DNA from: Knoellia sp. Soil729
Lineage (GTDB): Bacteria; Actinomycetota; Actinomycetes; Actinomycetales; Dermatophilaceae
Direction of reading: 5' to 3'
Assembly: GCF_001427985.1 (NCBI RefSeq)
Contig: NZ_LMSA01000001.1
Coordinates: forward strand, 129,629 to 193,628
DNA length: 64,000 nt
Shown here piece after piece: positions 51,360 through 58,814 of the stretch. Below the pieces are notes generated by a model. That model was not told where the DNA came from and made no database searches. It worked only from the letters and a program-made list of their open reading frames with translations. Numbering within the stretch: position 1 is the stretch's first letter; every line of letters begins with the position of its first letter. Both the position numbers and the translations under genes were made by a program.

Positions 51360-52151
51360 ATGCGCCAGTACCTCGACCTCCTCGACCGCATCCTCGACGA
51401 GGGCGTCGACAAGTCCGACCGCACCGGCACGGGCACGCGCTCGGTCTTCGGGCACCAGATGCGCTTCCACCTCTCCGAGGGCTTCCCCGTCGTGACGACC
51501 AAGAAGCTGCACCTCAAGTCGATCATCGGCGAGCTCCTGTGGTTCCTGCGGGGCGACACCAACGTGCGCTGGCTGCAGGAGCGCGGCATCTCGATCTGGG
51601 ACGAGTGGGCCGACGAGCAGGGCGACCTCGGCCCGGTCTACGGCCACCAGTGGCGCTCGTGGCCCACCCCCGACGGTCGCCAGGTCGACCAGATCGCCAA
51701 GGTCATCGAGGGGATCCGCACCAACCCCGACAGCCGGCGCCACATCGTCAGCGCCTGGAACGTCGCGGACGTCGACGACATGGCGCTGCCGCCCTGCCAC
51801 GCGCTCTTCCAGTTCTACGTGGCCGACGGCAGGCTCTCGTGCCAGCTCTACCAGCGCAGCGCCGACGTCTTCCTCGGAGTGCCGTTCAACATCGCCTCCT
51901 ACGCCCTCCTCACGATGATGGTCGCCCAGCTCACCGACCTGGAGCCCGGCGAGTTCGTCCACACCCTCGGCGACGCCCACCTCTACTCCAACCACCTCGA
52001 GCAGGCCCGACTTCAGCTCACCCGGGAGCCCCGCGCCCTGCCCACGATGCGCATCGCACGCAAGAGCGCCATCGACGACTTCGACCTCGACGACTTCGAG
52101 CTCGTCGGTTACGACCCGCACCCCGCGATCAAGGCGCCCATCGCTGTCTGA
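51360..52151 (+). CDS. thyA: Thymidylate synthase (ThyA type)
   Basis: 263 residues, the same length class as the E. coli enzyme. Catalytic Cys146 is in [13 protein letters not shown]; phosphate-binding Arg21 (SDRTGTGT) and [29 protein letters not shown] and the C-terminal KAPIAV are all present. It makes dTMP from dUMP and methylene-tetrahydrofolate, producing dihydrofolate. folA lies 200 bp downstream on the same strand but has its own promoter box, and a strong terminator separates them. Confidence 0.97.
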   Translation: MRQYLDLLDRILDEGVDKSDRTGTGTRSVFGHQMRFHLSEGFPVVTTKKLHLKSIIGELLWFLRGDTNVRWLQERGISIWDEWADEQGDLGPVYGHQWRSWPTPDGRQVDQIAKVIEGIRTNPDSRRHIVSAWNVADVDDMALPPCHALFQFYVADGRLSCQLYQRSADVFLGVPFNIASYALLTMMVAQLTDLEPGEFVHTLGDAHLYSNHLEQARLQLTREPRALPTMRIARKSAIDDFDLDDFELVGYDPHPAIKAPIAV

Positions 52152-52168
52152 GACCGGCCGACAGACCA

Positions 52169-52211
52169 TCCGGTATGCCGTCCGCTCGCCGTGGGCGGAC
52201 GGCATACCGGA
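52169..52211. terminator. thyA terminator built from two GTATGCCG octamers
   Basis: Arms 52169-52185 and 52195-52211 are perfect complements (17 bp) around a 9-nt loop. Each arm contains the octamer (GTATGCCG at 52173-52180, CGGCATAC at 52200-52207). It starts 18 bp after the thyA stop. Confidence 0.85.
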
Positions 52212-52338
52212 GCGTCGTGGTTCCGCCCGCAACAGGGGTGTTACTTGTTTTGGGGTTCGTGTAGTTCAACGTCGCCCGAACAACGTCGGAGGACGCCACC
52301 GGTTGGGCGGGCGCCAGCGCCGTGGCCCACACCCCCAA

Positions 52339-52344
52339 TAGGGT
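52339..52344 (+). promoter_or_regulatory. -10 box of the leaderless folA promoter (TAGGGT)
   Basis: TAGGGT is followed by 7 nt and ATG 52352. Confidence 0.5.
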
Positions 52345-52351
52345 GAGCGGC

Positions 52352-52816
52352 ATGACCCAGGTGACGCTCATCGCAGCGGTCGGACGCAACGGCGTCATCG
52401 GCGCGGACAACGACATGCCGTGGCACCTGCCCGAAGACTTCGCGTTCTTCAAGCGGACGACCATGGGGCACGCAATGGTCATGGGGCGCAAGACGTTCGA
52501 CTCGATCGGGCGGGCTCTCCCCGGGCGGCGCACTATCGTTATCACCCGCCAGACCGACTGGCACCACCCCGACGTCGAGACGGTGCACTCGCTCGACGAC
52601 GCCTTGGGTCTGGCGGGGCCCGTGGGCGAGGTGTTCATCGCCGGAGGCGGCGAGATCTACGCACAGGCGATGGCGTTCGCGCACCGGCTCCTCATCACCG
52701 AGGTCGACCAGGAGCCCGCCGGTGACGTGCGCTTCCCCGAGATCGACCCGGCCCAGTGGCATGAGACGGCTCGCGAGGAGCGCGACGGCTTCGCCTGGGT
52801 GACCTACGAGCGCTGA
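52352..52816 (+). CDS. folA: Dihydrofolate reductase
   Basis: 154 residues. VTLIAAVGRNGVIGADNDMPWHLPEDFAFFKRTTMGHAMVMGRKTFDSIGRALPGR carries the substrate-binding Asp29 and the NADPH-binding GRKT(W/F) region; VFIAGGGEIYAQAM holds the second NADPH loop. It regenerates tetrahydrofolate consumed by ThyA. ATG 52352 is 7 nt after TAGGGT; the in-frame ATG 30 bp upstream is disfavoured. Confidence 0.96.
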   Translation: MTQVTLIAAVGRNGVIGADNDMPWHLPEDFAFFKRTTMGHAMVMGRKTFDSIGRALPGRRTIVITRQTDWHHPDVETVHSLDDALGLAGPVGEVFIAGGGEIYAQAMAFAHRLLITEVDQEPAGDVRFPEIDPAQWHETAREERDGFAWVTYER

Positions 52817-52840
52817 CCTGCCGCCGGCGTCCGACCGCGC

Positions 52841-52921
52841 ATGTCGTTCTCGCTGGGGCACGTCGTTCTCGCTGGTTCACGTCGCCCCATCGCCATGCGC
52901 CAGCGGGCACGACGTGCCCGG
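52841..52921. repeat. Intergenic direct and inverted repeats
   Basis: CGTCGTTCTCGCTGG occurs at about 52861-52875, preceded by a near copy (TGTCGTTCTCGCTGG) at 52842-52856, and a diverged inverted copy (CCAGCGGGCACGACG) lies at about 52900-52914. It fills the gap between convergent folA and the reductase gene and may terminate either. Confidence 0.55.
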
Positions 52922-52943
52922 GCGACAACTGCAGGTCTGCCGC

Positions 52944-53774
52944 TCAGGTGCCGGACGGTGGGTTCTTGCGCGGGTCGACGGGCCCGGTGGAGGTGAACCG
53001 CTCGCGGTGGATGTGCTCCGCGCTGGTCCCCGACCCCTGGAGCCACTTCTCCACGTCGGCGATGAGCCCCTCTGGCCCGCACAACCACCAGTCGTCGACA
53101 GCGTCGATGTCACCGACGTCATCGAGGACCGCACGGATGACCAACGGGTCGATGCGCCCGTACCGCACCCCGTGCACCCGCTCGCGGCTGAGGATGTGCT
53201 CGACCCGCAGACGGCCCTCGGTCGCGCGCTGGAGGTCGACCACCTCGCTCCCGAGCACCGTGGACTCCCGGGTGCGGTTGGCCAGGATGAGGTCCACAGT
53301 CGACTCGTCGTGCTGCTCGAGGGCTGCCGCGGCGATCGCCAGCACTGGCGTGATGCCCGAGCCACCGACGACTCCGACGTGGTGCCGTGGACCCGCGACC
53401 TCGTCGAGGACGAAGTCACCGCGTGGCGGCAGGACCGCCATCACCTCGCCGATCGTGACCTCGGAGGCGAGCCAGGGTGACATGCGTCCGCCCTGCACCG
53501 CTGCGGCCGCCACGCGGATGACGCCCTCCCGCGCTGCCCGGCTCGGCGGAACCCAGATCGAGTAGGACTGGCGGACGCTCTCCCCGTTGATGAGCGCCCG
53601 CAGCGTGACGTACTGGCCCGCCCGGTAGTCGAGGAACATCGGCATCGAGCTCACGTCGAAGCCGATGGAGACCGCGTGCTCCGCGACCGGATCCACCTCG
53701 ACCACGGTGAGCGGATGGAAGGCGGGGTGCGGCGTGGAGGGACTGCGGAGCAGGGGCACGCCGTCCATCTTCAC
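52944..53774 (-). CDS. FNR-type FAD/NAD(P)H reductase lacking a 2Fe-2S domain
   Basis: 276 residues. The N-terminus (FHPLTVVEVDPVAEHAVSIGFDV...YRAGQYVTLRA) resembles PaaE-type phenylacetyl-CoA epoxidase reductases. The FAD motif RQSYS, the NAD-binding loop GVVGGSGITPVLAI and the CGPEGLI motif are present. The C-terminal ferredoxin domain of PaaE is missing; the protein ends PRKNPPSGT. It could serve as an electron donor to an unlinked oxygenase. GTG 53774 and ATG 53768 are both possible. It diverges from an enoyl-CoA hydratase gene, a partner type found in phenylacetate or fatty-acid catabolism, although no other paa gene is present. Confidence 0.8.
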   Translation of the reverse strand: MKMDGVPLLRSPSTPHPAFHPLTVVEVDPVAEHAVSIGFDVSSMPMFLDYRAGQYVTLRALINGESVRQSYSIWVPPSRAAREGVIRVAAAAVQGGRMSPWLASEVTIGEVMAVLPPRGDFVLDEVAGPRHHVGVVGGSGITPVLAIAAAALEQHDESTVDLILANRTRESTVLGSEVVDLQRATEGRLRVEHILSRERVHGVRYGRIDPLVIRAVLDDVGDIDAVDDWWLCGPEGLIADVEKWLQGSGTSAEHIHRERFTSTGPVDPRKNPPSGT

Positions 53775-53788
53775 AAACGACCGGCGGA

Positions 53789-53794
53789 TAGGCT
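53789..53794 (+). promoter_or_regulatory. -10 box of a leaderless promoter (TAGGCT)
   Basis: TAGGCT is followed by 7 nt and GTG 53802 of the enoyl-CoA hydratase gene. This supports that start over an in-frame ATG far upstream. Confidence 0.5.
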
Positions 53795-53801
53795 CGACCG
53801 C

Positions 53802-54530
53802 GTGGCGATTTCCTCAACTACCTCTGACCGGGTCACCGTCCTCACGATCGACCGGACGCAACGACGCAACGCCCTCAACCACGACGCGCTCGAGGAGCTG
53901 GACGGCGCGATCGCGGCAGCCACGCAGAGCTCCCGGGCCATCGTCATCACCGGTGCCGGTGGGCACTTCTGCGCGGGTGCCGACCTCACCGAGCTCGAGG
54001 ACGTGGGGTTCACCGACCGCCTCGCCGAGGTCCTCGCGCGCCTCACCCGGGCGCCGATGACGACGGTGGCGGCGATCTCGGGATCCTGCATGGGTCTGGG
54101 CATGCAGCTCGCCGTGGCCTGCGACCTGCGGGTCGTCGCCGACGACGCCCGCTTCGCCGTGCCGGTCGCCAAGCTCGGCCTCATGGTCAACCACTGGACG
54201 CTGGACCGCGTCACCCGCTTCTGGGGAGAGGGTGCGGCCCGGCACATGGTGCTCACCGGCGCGGTGCTCACCGCCGAGGACGCGTGGCGCGTGGGGTTCA
54301 CCCAGGTGCGCGGTGACCTGGACGCAGCCCTGGAGCTTGCCGGACGCGCCGCAGACCTCGCACCGATGACCCAGGCCGGCTCCAAGCTGGGCTTCGACGC
54401 CCACAGCGAGAACTCCACCGAGGTCGCCCGCTACGAGGCGGCCTTCGCCGAGGCGTGGTCCAGCGACGACCTCGCCGAGGGTCGCTCGGCCTTCCGGGAG
54501 CGGCGCACACCACAGTTCCAGGGCCGATGA
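53802..54530 (+). CDS. Enoyl-CoA hydratase/isomerase family protein
   Basis: 242 residues from GTG 53802. Crotonase fold: VTVLTIDRTQRRNALNHDALEELDGAI, the oxyanion-hole segments GGHFCAGADLTEL and ISGSCMGLGMQLAVACDLRVVADDARFAVPVAKLG. The region expected to hold the second catalytic Glu (hydratase) reads LGLMVNHWTLDRVTRFWGEGAARHM, with no Glu at the usual place, so isomerase or other activity is possible. The stop overlaps the next gene's ATG (ATGA), so ECH, GNAT, azlC and azlD form one coupled set. Confidence 0.85.
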   Translation: MAISSTTSDRVTVLTIDRTQRRNALNHDALEELDGAIAAATQSSRAIVITGAGGHFCAGADLTELEDVGFTDRLAEVLARLTRAPMTTVAAISGSCMGLGMQLAVACDLRVVADDARFAVPVAKLGLMVNHWTLDRVTRFWGEGAARHMVLTGAVLTAEDAWRVGFTQVRGDLDAALELAGRAADLAPMTQAGSKLGFDAHSENSTEVARYEAAFAEAWSSDDLAEGRSAFRERRTPQFQGR

Positions 54531-55153
54531 TGAGCCACGACCACGGTGGGCACTCCCACTCCCCCGGTCCGACCGCCGACGCGAGCGTCCGCTCGGCAAA
54601 GCCCACGGACGCCCCCGCGGTCGGGGTGGTCCAGGCAGCGGTCTGGACCCAGGCGTATGCCGGCCGCCTGCCCGACGATGTCGTCGCCCTCTTCGAGGCA
54701 CCCTCCTTCGCCAAGGCCTGGCGCCAGTCGCTCGAGAACCCACCCGAGGGAGTGCACCGACTGCTGGTCGCGCGCGCCGGTGAGCAGGTCGTCGGCTTCG
54801 CGGCGATCGGCCCGAGCCAGGACCCTGACGCCGGTCAGGCAACGGGTGAGGTGACCGCGATCGGGGTGCACCCCGGAGCCCGTCGCATGGGTCACGGCTC
54901 CCGCCTCCTCAACGCCTGCGTCGACACGTTGCGCGGCGCCGGTGCCGAGGACCTCGCGACCTGGGTGCTGGCCGACGACGAGGCCACCCGTGCCTTCCTC
55001 GTGGCCTCGGGACTCGGACCGGACGGGGCCTTCCGCGACCGGGTCGTCTCCCCCGAGGGCGACACACTGCGAGAGGTGCGCCTCGTCGCCTCCCTCGCCC
55101 CGGACGAGACCCCGTCAGCAGACGCGCCCGAGGAGCCGGAGTCGGTCGAGTGA
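54527..55153 (+). CDS. GNAT acetyltransferase with His-rich N-terminus
   Basis: 208 residues. After a His-rich leader (SHDHGGHSHSPG) that could bind metal, the GNAT fold is clear: [59 protein letters not shown] (acetyl-CoA loop) and TRAFLVASGLGPDG. It ends in an acidic tail. It is coupled to the gene before (ATGA) and to azlC after (GTGA). The substrate is unknown. Confidence 0.88.
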   Translation: MMSHDHGGHSHSPGPTADASVRSAKPTDAPAVGVVQAAVWTQAYAGRLPDDVVALFEAPSFAKAWRQSLENPPEGVHRLLVARAGEQVVGFAAIGPSQDPDAGQATGEVTAIGVHPGARRMGHGSRLLNACVDTLRGAGAEDLATWVLADDEATRAFLVASGLGPDGAFRDRVVSPEGDTLREVRLVASLAPDETPSADAPEEPESVE

Positions 55154-55917
55154 CCGCCTCGGCGGCCGAGCCGAGAGGCGAGGACGTCGCCGAAGGCGAG
55201 CACACGGCATACCTCCCGATTGACGGCGCGAAGCGCAAAGCCGTTCTGCGACAGTCACTTTCGGTCGGCATTGCCACGGGCGCCTATGGCATCAGCTTCG
55301 GCGCGCTGGGGGTCGCGGCCGGGCTAACCACTCTCCAGACGGTGGCCCTGTCGGTCCTGCTCTTCAGCGGAGGGTCCCAGTTCGCCGTCGTGGGCATCCT
55401 GGGCGCCGGTGGGACCGGCTCCGCCGCCGTCGCCACCTCGACGCTGCTCGGGCTGCGCAACGGCCTCTATGCGCTGCAGACCTCGCGCATCCTGCAGGTG
55501 CACGGACTTCGCCGGCTGCTCGCCGCGCACGTCACCATCGACGAGTCCACGGCCGTCAGCGTCGGACAGGACGACCGTCGCGCCGGACGCCTGGGCTTCT
55601 GGGTCACCGGACTGACCGTGTTCGCGTTCTGGAACGCCATGACCCTCGTCGGCGCGCTCGTGGGAAACGCCCTCGGCGACCCGCAGCGGTGGGGGCTCGA
55701 CGCGGCCGCGGCGGCGGCGTTCACCGCCCTGCTCTGGCCCAGGCTGCGCAGCCGCGACGCCGCCGCCACCATGGTGCTGGCCATCGCCGTCGCCCTCCTG
55801 ACCTCGCCCCTGCTGCCCGTCGGCGTCCCCGTCATCCTCACCGTTCTCGCCGCTGTCGTCGTCGGCCTGAGCGGCGGAGGACGCCACGAGAGCCCCCTGC
55901 CCCAGGACGTGCCATGA
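55150..55917 (+). CDS. azlC: AzlC-family branched-chain amino-acid exporter subunit
   Basis: 255 residues. After a 30-residue cytosolic leader, the AzlC core follows: LSVGIATGAYGISFGALGVAAGLTTLQTVALSVLLFSGGSQFAVVGILGAGG, with the GGSQF motif and several further membrane helices. With AzlD it forms an exporter for branched-chain amino acids (BrnFE in Corynebacterium). The GTG start overlaps the GNAT stop. Confidence 0.9.
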   Translation: MTASAAEPRGEDVAEGEHTAYLPIDGAKRKAVLRQSLSVGIATGAYGISFGALGVAAGLTTLQTVALSVLLFSGGSQFAVVGILGAGGTGSAAVATSTLLGLRNGLYALQTSRILQVHGLRRLLAAHVTIDESTAVSVGQDDRRAGRLGFWVTGLTVFAFWNAMTLVGALVGNALGDPQRWGLDAAAAAAFTALLWPRLRSRDAAATMVLAIAVALLTSPLLPVGVPVILTVLAAVVVGLSGGGRHESPLPQDVP

Positions 55918-56228
55918 GCGCCTGGACCATCGTGCTGCTCTCGTCGGCGTTGGCCTATGCCACCAAGCTGGCCGGTTACCTCGTCCCGGAGTCCTGGGTC
56001 GAGGGCCCACGCCGCAGCCGGGTGCTCACGCTGCTGCCCGTCGCCCTGCTCGCAGGCCTCGTGGCCGTCCAGACGTTCGGCGGGCAGGGCGGTTCCCTCC
56101 ACGTCGATGCGCGGCTGGGTGCCGTGGCATGTGCGATCGTGCTGCTGCGCCTGCGCGCCAACTTCCTCGTCGTGGTCATCGGTGCCGCGGCCGTCGCGGC
56201 CGGGCTCCGGGCGGCCGGCTGGGGCTGA
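55914..56228 (+). CDS. azlD: AzlD-family transporter subunit
   Basis: 104 residues, three to four membrane segments: SAWTIVLLSSALAYATKLAGYLVP, VLTLLPVALLAGLVAVQTFGG, LGAVACAIVLLRLRANFLVVVIGAAAVAAGLRAAGW. It is the small partner of AzlC (BrnE/AzlD). ATG 55914 overlaps the azlC stop (ATGA). The converging glutaredoxin-like gene ends 3 bp away. Confidence 0.9.
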   Translation: MSAWTIVLLSSALAYATKLAGYLVPESWVEGPRRSRVLTLLPVALLAGLVAVQTFGGQGGSLHVDARLGAVACAIVLLRLRANFLVVVIGAAAVAAGLRAAGWG

Positions 56229-56231
56229 GCC

Positions 56232-56666
56232 TCAGACCGCCCCAGTCTCGAGCCGCTCGCGCACCTCATCCGGCCCGGGGTTGCGCAGCACCTCGTCGCC
56301 GATGAGCACGGTCGGCGTCAGCTCGTCACCGCCGTTGTGCCGACGCACCTCCGCGTTCGCCTCGCGGTCGGCCCAGACGTTCACCCACACGACCCTCGGT
56401 TCACCGCGCAGCGCCAGGAGCATCCGCTCGCAGTGGACGCACCCCGGCTTCCAGAGCACCACCGCGGCTCCCGAGGCCAGGCGCGGCGCAGCGGCCCGCC
56501 ACGCTGTGTGCCGGCCCCGGCGGGCGAGGACTGCCAGCAGGAGCAGCCCCACGACCGCCACCGCGCCCGCGACCCACAGGTCGCCGTCCCCCTGAAGCAG
56601 GAGGACGACGCCCACGACGAAAGGCACCAGCCCGAGCACCAGCTGCTTGGTGCGCTCCGGGGCCAC
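56232..56666 (-). CDS. Membrane-anchored glutaredoxin-like protein
   Basis: 144 residues from GTG 56666; this choice starts 17 bp after the dapB stop, whereas a start further upstream would run inside dapB. Two N-terminal membrane helices (LVLGLVPFVVGVVLLLQG and LWVAGAVAVVGLLLLAVLARRGR) are followed by a thioredoxin-fold domain with WKPGCVHCERM (CxxC), TPTVLIGDEVLRNPG (cis-Pro) as in mycoredoxin/NrdH-like proteins. It probably faces the cytosol because of the following RRGR. It is likely a thiol reductase dependent on mycothiol, by analogy. Confidence 0.8.
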   Translation of the reverse strand: MAPERTKQLVLGLVPFVVGVVLLLQGDGDLWVAGAVAVVGLLLLAVLARRGRHTAWRAAAPRLASGAAVVLWKPGCVHCERMLLALRGEPRVVWVNVWADREANAEVRRHNGGDELTPTVLIGDEVLRNPGPDEVRERLETGAV

Positions 56667-56682
56667 AGGTGGCGTGCCGATG

Positions 56683-57426
56683 TCAGATGCCGAGGTAGTG
56701 CTCGAGTCCGACCGTGAGTCCCGGGTGCTCGTGCACCGTGCGGACGGCAGCCACGACACCGGGCATGAACGACACCCGGTCGAACGAGTCGTGGCGGATC
56801 GTCAGCATCTCGCCCGTCTGGCCGAAGAGGACCTCCTGGTGCGCAACGAGACCCCGCAGTCGAACGGAGTGCACGGGTATGCCGTGTGCCCGCGCGCCGC
56901 GTGCACCGCCCGGATCGCTCGTGGTGGCGTCGGGGACGTCGGCGAGCCCGGCCCGGTCGCGGGCGGCGCCGATGAGCTCGGCGGTGCGGGCGGCCGTCCC
57001 CGAGGGAGCGTCGACCTTGTCGGGGTGGTGCAGCTCGATGACCTCGACCGACTCGTAGAACTGCGCCGCCTTGCTCGCGAACGCCATCATGAGGACCGCG
57101 CCGATGGCGAAGTTCGGCGCGATGAGGACGCCCACCTCCGGCTGCTGCTCGAGCCGGGCCGTGAGGTCGGCGAGCCCGTCCTCCCCCCAACCGGTCGTCC
57201 CGACGACGACGTGGACACCCTGGTCCACACAGTGGGCGACGTTGGCGCCGGACGCCTCCGGCACGGAGAACTCGACGACGACGTCCGCCCCTGCGAGGTC
57301 ACCGAGGTCGTCGCCCACGTCGAAACGGCCGACGAGCTCGAGGTCGTCGGCGGCCTCCACCGCTCGGCACACCTCCGACCCCATACGACCCGACGCACCG
57401 ATGACCGAGACCTTGGTGACACTCAC
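56683..57426 (-). CDS. dapB: 4-hydroxy-tetrahydrodipicolinate reductase
   Basis: 247 residues from GTG 57426. The nucleotide-binding loop IGASGRMG is at 9-16, and the catalytic motif ELHHPDKVDAPSGTA is intact. It makes tetrahydrodipicolinate, the step after DapA. TAGGGT lies 6 nt before the GTG. In many actinobacteria a pepR-type peptidase and pnp are the upstream neighbours; here a small ORF, a glycosyltransferase and an MFS gene separate it from pnp. Confidence 0.96.
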   Translation of the reverse strand: MSVTKVSVIGASGRMGSEVCRAVEAADDLELVGRFDVGDDLGDLAGADVVVEFSVPEASGANVAHCVDQGVHVVVGTTGWGEDGLADLTARLEQQPEVGVLIAPNFAIGAVLMMAFASKAAQFYESVEVIELHHPDKVDAPSGTAARTAELIGAARDRAGLADVPDATTSDPGGARGARAHGIPVHSVRLRGLVAHQEVLFGQTGEMLTIRHDSFDRVSFMPGVVAAVRTVHEHPGLTVGLEHYLGI

Positions 57427-57432
57427 CCCTGA

Positions 57433-57438
57433 ACCCTA
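57433..57438 (-). promoter_or_regulatory. -10 box of the leaderless dapB promoter (TAGGGT)
   Basis: Read leftwards, TAGGGT is followed by 6 nt and GTG 57426. Confidence 0.5.
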
Positions 57439-57500
57439 GTGGCGAGGCGTATCCCTCGGCCGGAGCGCACGCCCGGTGTGGCACCGCGCCCGTGACCCGC

Positions 57501-57551
57501 GTTCACCTGTTGTTCACCTTGGTGCTACCTTTGGGTGAACAACAGGTGAAC
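57501..57551. promoter_or_regulatory. Four-copy GTTCACC operator-like inverted repeat
   Basis: GTTCACC-TGTT-GTTCACC (57501-57518) faces its perfect complement GGTGAAC-AACA-GGTGAAC (57534-57551) across 15 nt that hold a TACCTT box (57526-57531). Two direct half-sites on each side with 11-bp periodicity are the geometry of two regulator dimers on one face of the DNA. It ends 17 bp before the small ORF. As RNA it would form an 18-bp stem. Confidence 0.75.
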
Positions 57552-57568
57552 GAGGCCGAAGGAGCCCC

Positions 57569-57721
57569 ATGAAGAAGGTCACGACGACCACGACGGGCCC
57601 GGCCTGCCTCACGCTGCGCTGGACGCCGGTCACGCAGGAGGACGGTCGCATCCGCATGGAGATGCGCTGGAGCGCTCCCACCCCGGTGCGCCGCGTCGCC
57701 AGGGTTGCCAGGGTTGCCTGA
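57569..57721 (+). CDS. Small 50-residue protein of unknown function
   Basis: MKKVTTTTTGPACLTLRW..., with an Arg/Trp-rich middle (RIRMEMRWSAPTP) and an RVARVARVA end. AAGGAG lies 5-6 nt before the ATG, one of the best ribosome-binding sites in the window, and an operator-like array lies just upstream; these two facts argue that it is a real gene. There is no membrane segment or known domain. One Cys (13). The last codons are part of a 9-bp repeat (GTTGCCAGG). It is not related by eye to any neighbouring gene. Confidence 0.65.
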   Translation: MKKVTTTTTGPACLTLRWTPVTQEDGRIRMEMRWSAPTPVRRVARVARVA

Positions 57722-57725
57722 CCCG

Positions 57726-57773
57726 ACCCAGGGCACGACCGACCCAGGGCTCGACCGTCCCAGGGCATGACCG
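57726..57773. repeat. Three tandem 16-bp repeats
   Basis: ACCCAGGGCACGACCG, ACCCAGGGCTCGACCG and TCCCAGGGCATGACCG lie head to tail, starting 5 bp after the stop of the small ORF. They are three near-identical units with no spacers. Confidence 0.85.
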
Positions 57774-57791
57774 GCCCCGGTCCTCTCCGGC

Positions 57792-58649
57792 TCAGTCCGG
57801 GCTCGAGGAGGCGCTCCACAGGCGCGCGAGCGTGCGCAGGTCAGCAGCGACGTCCTCGCGGTAGGCGTTGTAGAAGGGGTCGAAGGGCGTGCGCATGTGG
57901 TAGGCGCGGAGCGTCTGGGCCTGGACGCAGACGATCCGGCCGGAGGCTCGCGAGAAGAAGTCACGGTGGTCGACCATGCGCAGGCGCTCGTCCCAGCGCA
58001 CGCGGTGGATCGACGCCGCGCGCGCGAGGTAGAGCTGCGGAGTCTTGGGCACCACGGGCAGCCCGTCGACGAGCGTGCCGAACGCGGTGCGCGGCGCGGC
58101 AGCGCCGGGGAACAGTGCGTCGGCGCCGGCCGCCACCGCGCGCCATCGTGGTAGGTCGACCCGGGTGAAGGCCACGAGGTCGACCGCGGCGTTGTCGTCG
58201 AGGTAGTTCATCGCCGCGACGATGTCGCTGGCGGCGGTGAAGACGACGTCGTCGTCGGTCACGAACACGTACTCCGTGGCGACGGCGTCGAGGGCGGCGT
58301 TGCGGCCCACGCTGACGCCGCTGTTGAACGGCATGGCGATCACCTCGATGCCCGGCCCCAGACCATCGACCGGGAGCCGAGAGTCGTCGGCCACGACGAT
58401 CCTGCCGTCGAACACCGAACGCGCGCTCGCAAGGCAGCGGCGCAGGACCGCGGGACGCTCGAACGTCTTGACGGTCATCGTGACCCGACGCGCGACCTCG
58501 GCCCGCTCCTGGGCCGTGGCTGAGCCGAACTGCGCACGATCAGCTCCTCGTACGAGCCCGACCTGGGCCCTTTCGGTCGCGCGGTAGGCCACCCGCAGTG
58601 GCGCGCCGAAGCGCCCTCGCATCATGCGCTTGACCCGCTGGGTGTCCAC
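57792..58649 (-). CDS. GT-A-fold glycosyltransferase, B4GALNT/GT12-like
   Basis: 285 residues. VTMTVKTFERPAVLRRCLASARSVFDGRIVVADDS is the nucleotide-sugar entry, and EVIAMPFNSGVSVGRNAALDAVATEYVFVTDDDVVF carries the metal-binding DDD; the pattern resembles beta-1,4-GalNAc transferases (GT12) and family 2 enzymes. There is no membrane anchor; the N-terminus is basic (RVKRMMRGRF) and may bind membranes. It may add a sugar to a surface glycan. It interrupts the usual dapB-pnp neighbourhood. GTG 58649 has AAGGGA upstream. Confidence 0.75.
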   Translation of the reverse strand: MDTQRVKRMMRGRFGAPLRVAYRATERAQVGLVRGADRAQFGSATAQERAEVARRVTMTVKTFERPAVLRRCLASARSVFDGRIVVADDSRLPVDGLGPGIEVIAMPFNSGVSVGRNAALDAVATEYVFVTDDDVVFTAASDIVAAMNYLDDNAAVDLVAFTRVDLPRWRAVAAGADALFPGAAAPRTAFGTLVDGLPVVPKTPQLYLARAASIHRVRWDERLRMVDHRDFFSRASGRIVCVQAQTLRAYHMRTPFDPFYNAYREDVAADLRTLARLWSASSSPD

Positions 58650-58801
58650 TTCTCACGTCCCTTCGAGCCGGCCCGATGCTCATCATGACGTACCCCGCAG
58701 GCGACAACCCGGCATACCGGCCATGACCGCTCGGGGAAGGCTGGCTCAGACGGCCCAGAAGATCTTCGCGCCTTCGACGCTCATTCGACGTTCCTGACCA
58801 G

Positions 58802-58807
58802 TAGTGT
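58802..58807 (+). promoter_or_regulatory. -10 box of a leaderless promoter (TAGTGT)
   Basis: TAGTGT is followed by 7 nt and GTG 58815 of the MFS gene. Confidence 0.45.
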
Positions 58808-58814
58808 CACGCCG

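Noticed and set aside
52944-54530. A phenylacetate degradation cluster
   Set aside because: Only a PaaE-like reductase and a generic crotonase are present; no paaABC oxygenase, paaK ligase or paaZ.
57726-57773. The three 16-bp repeats as a CRISPR remnant
   Set aside because: Units are contiguous with no spacers, are too short, and no cas gene is present.
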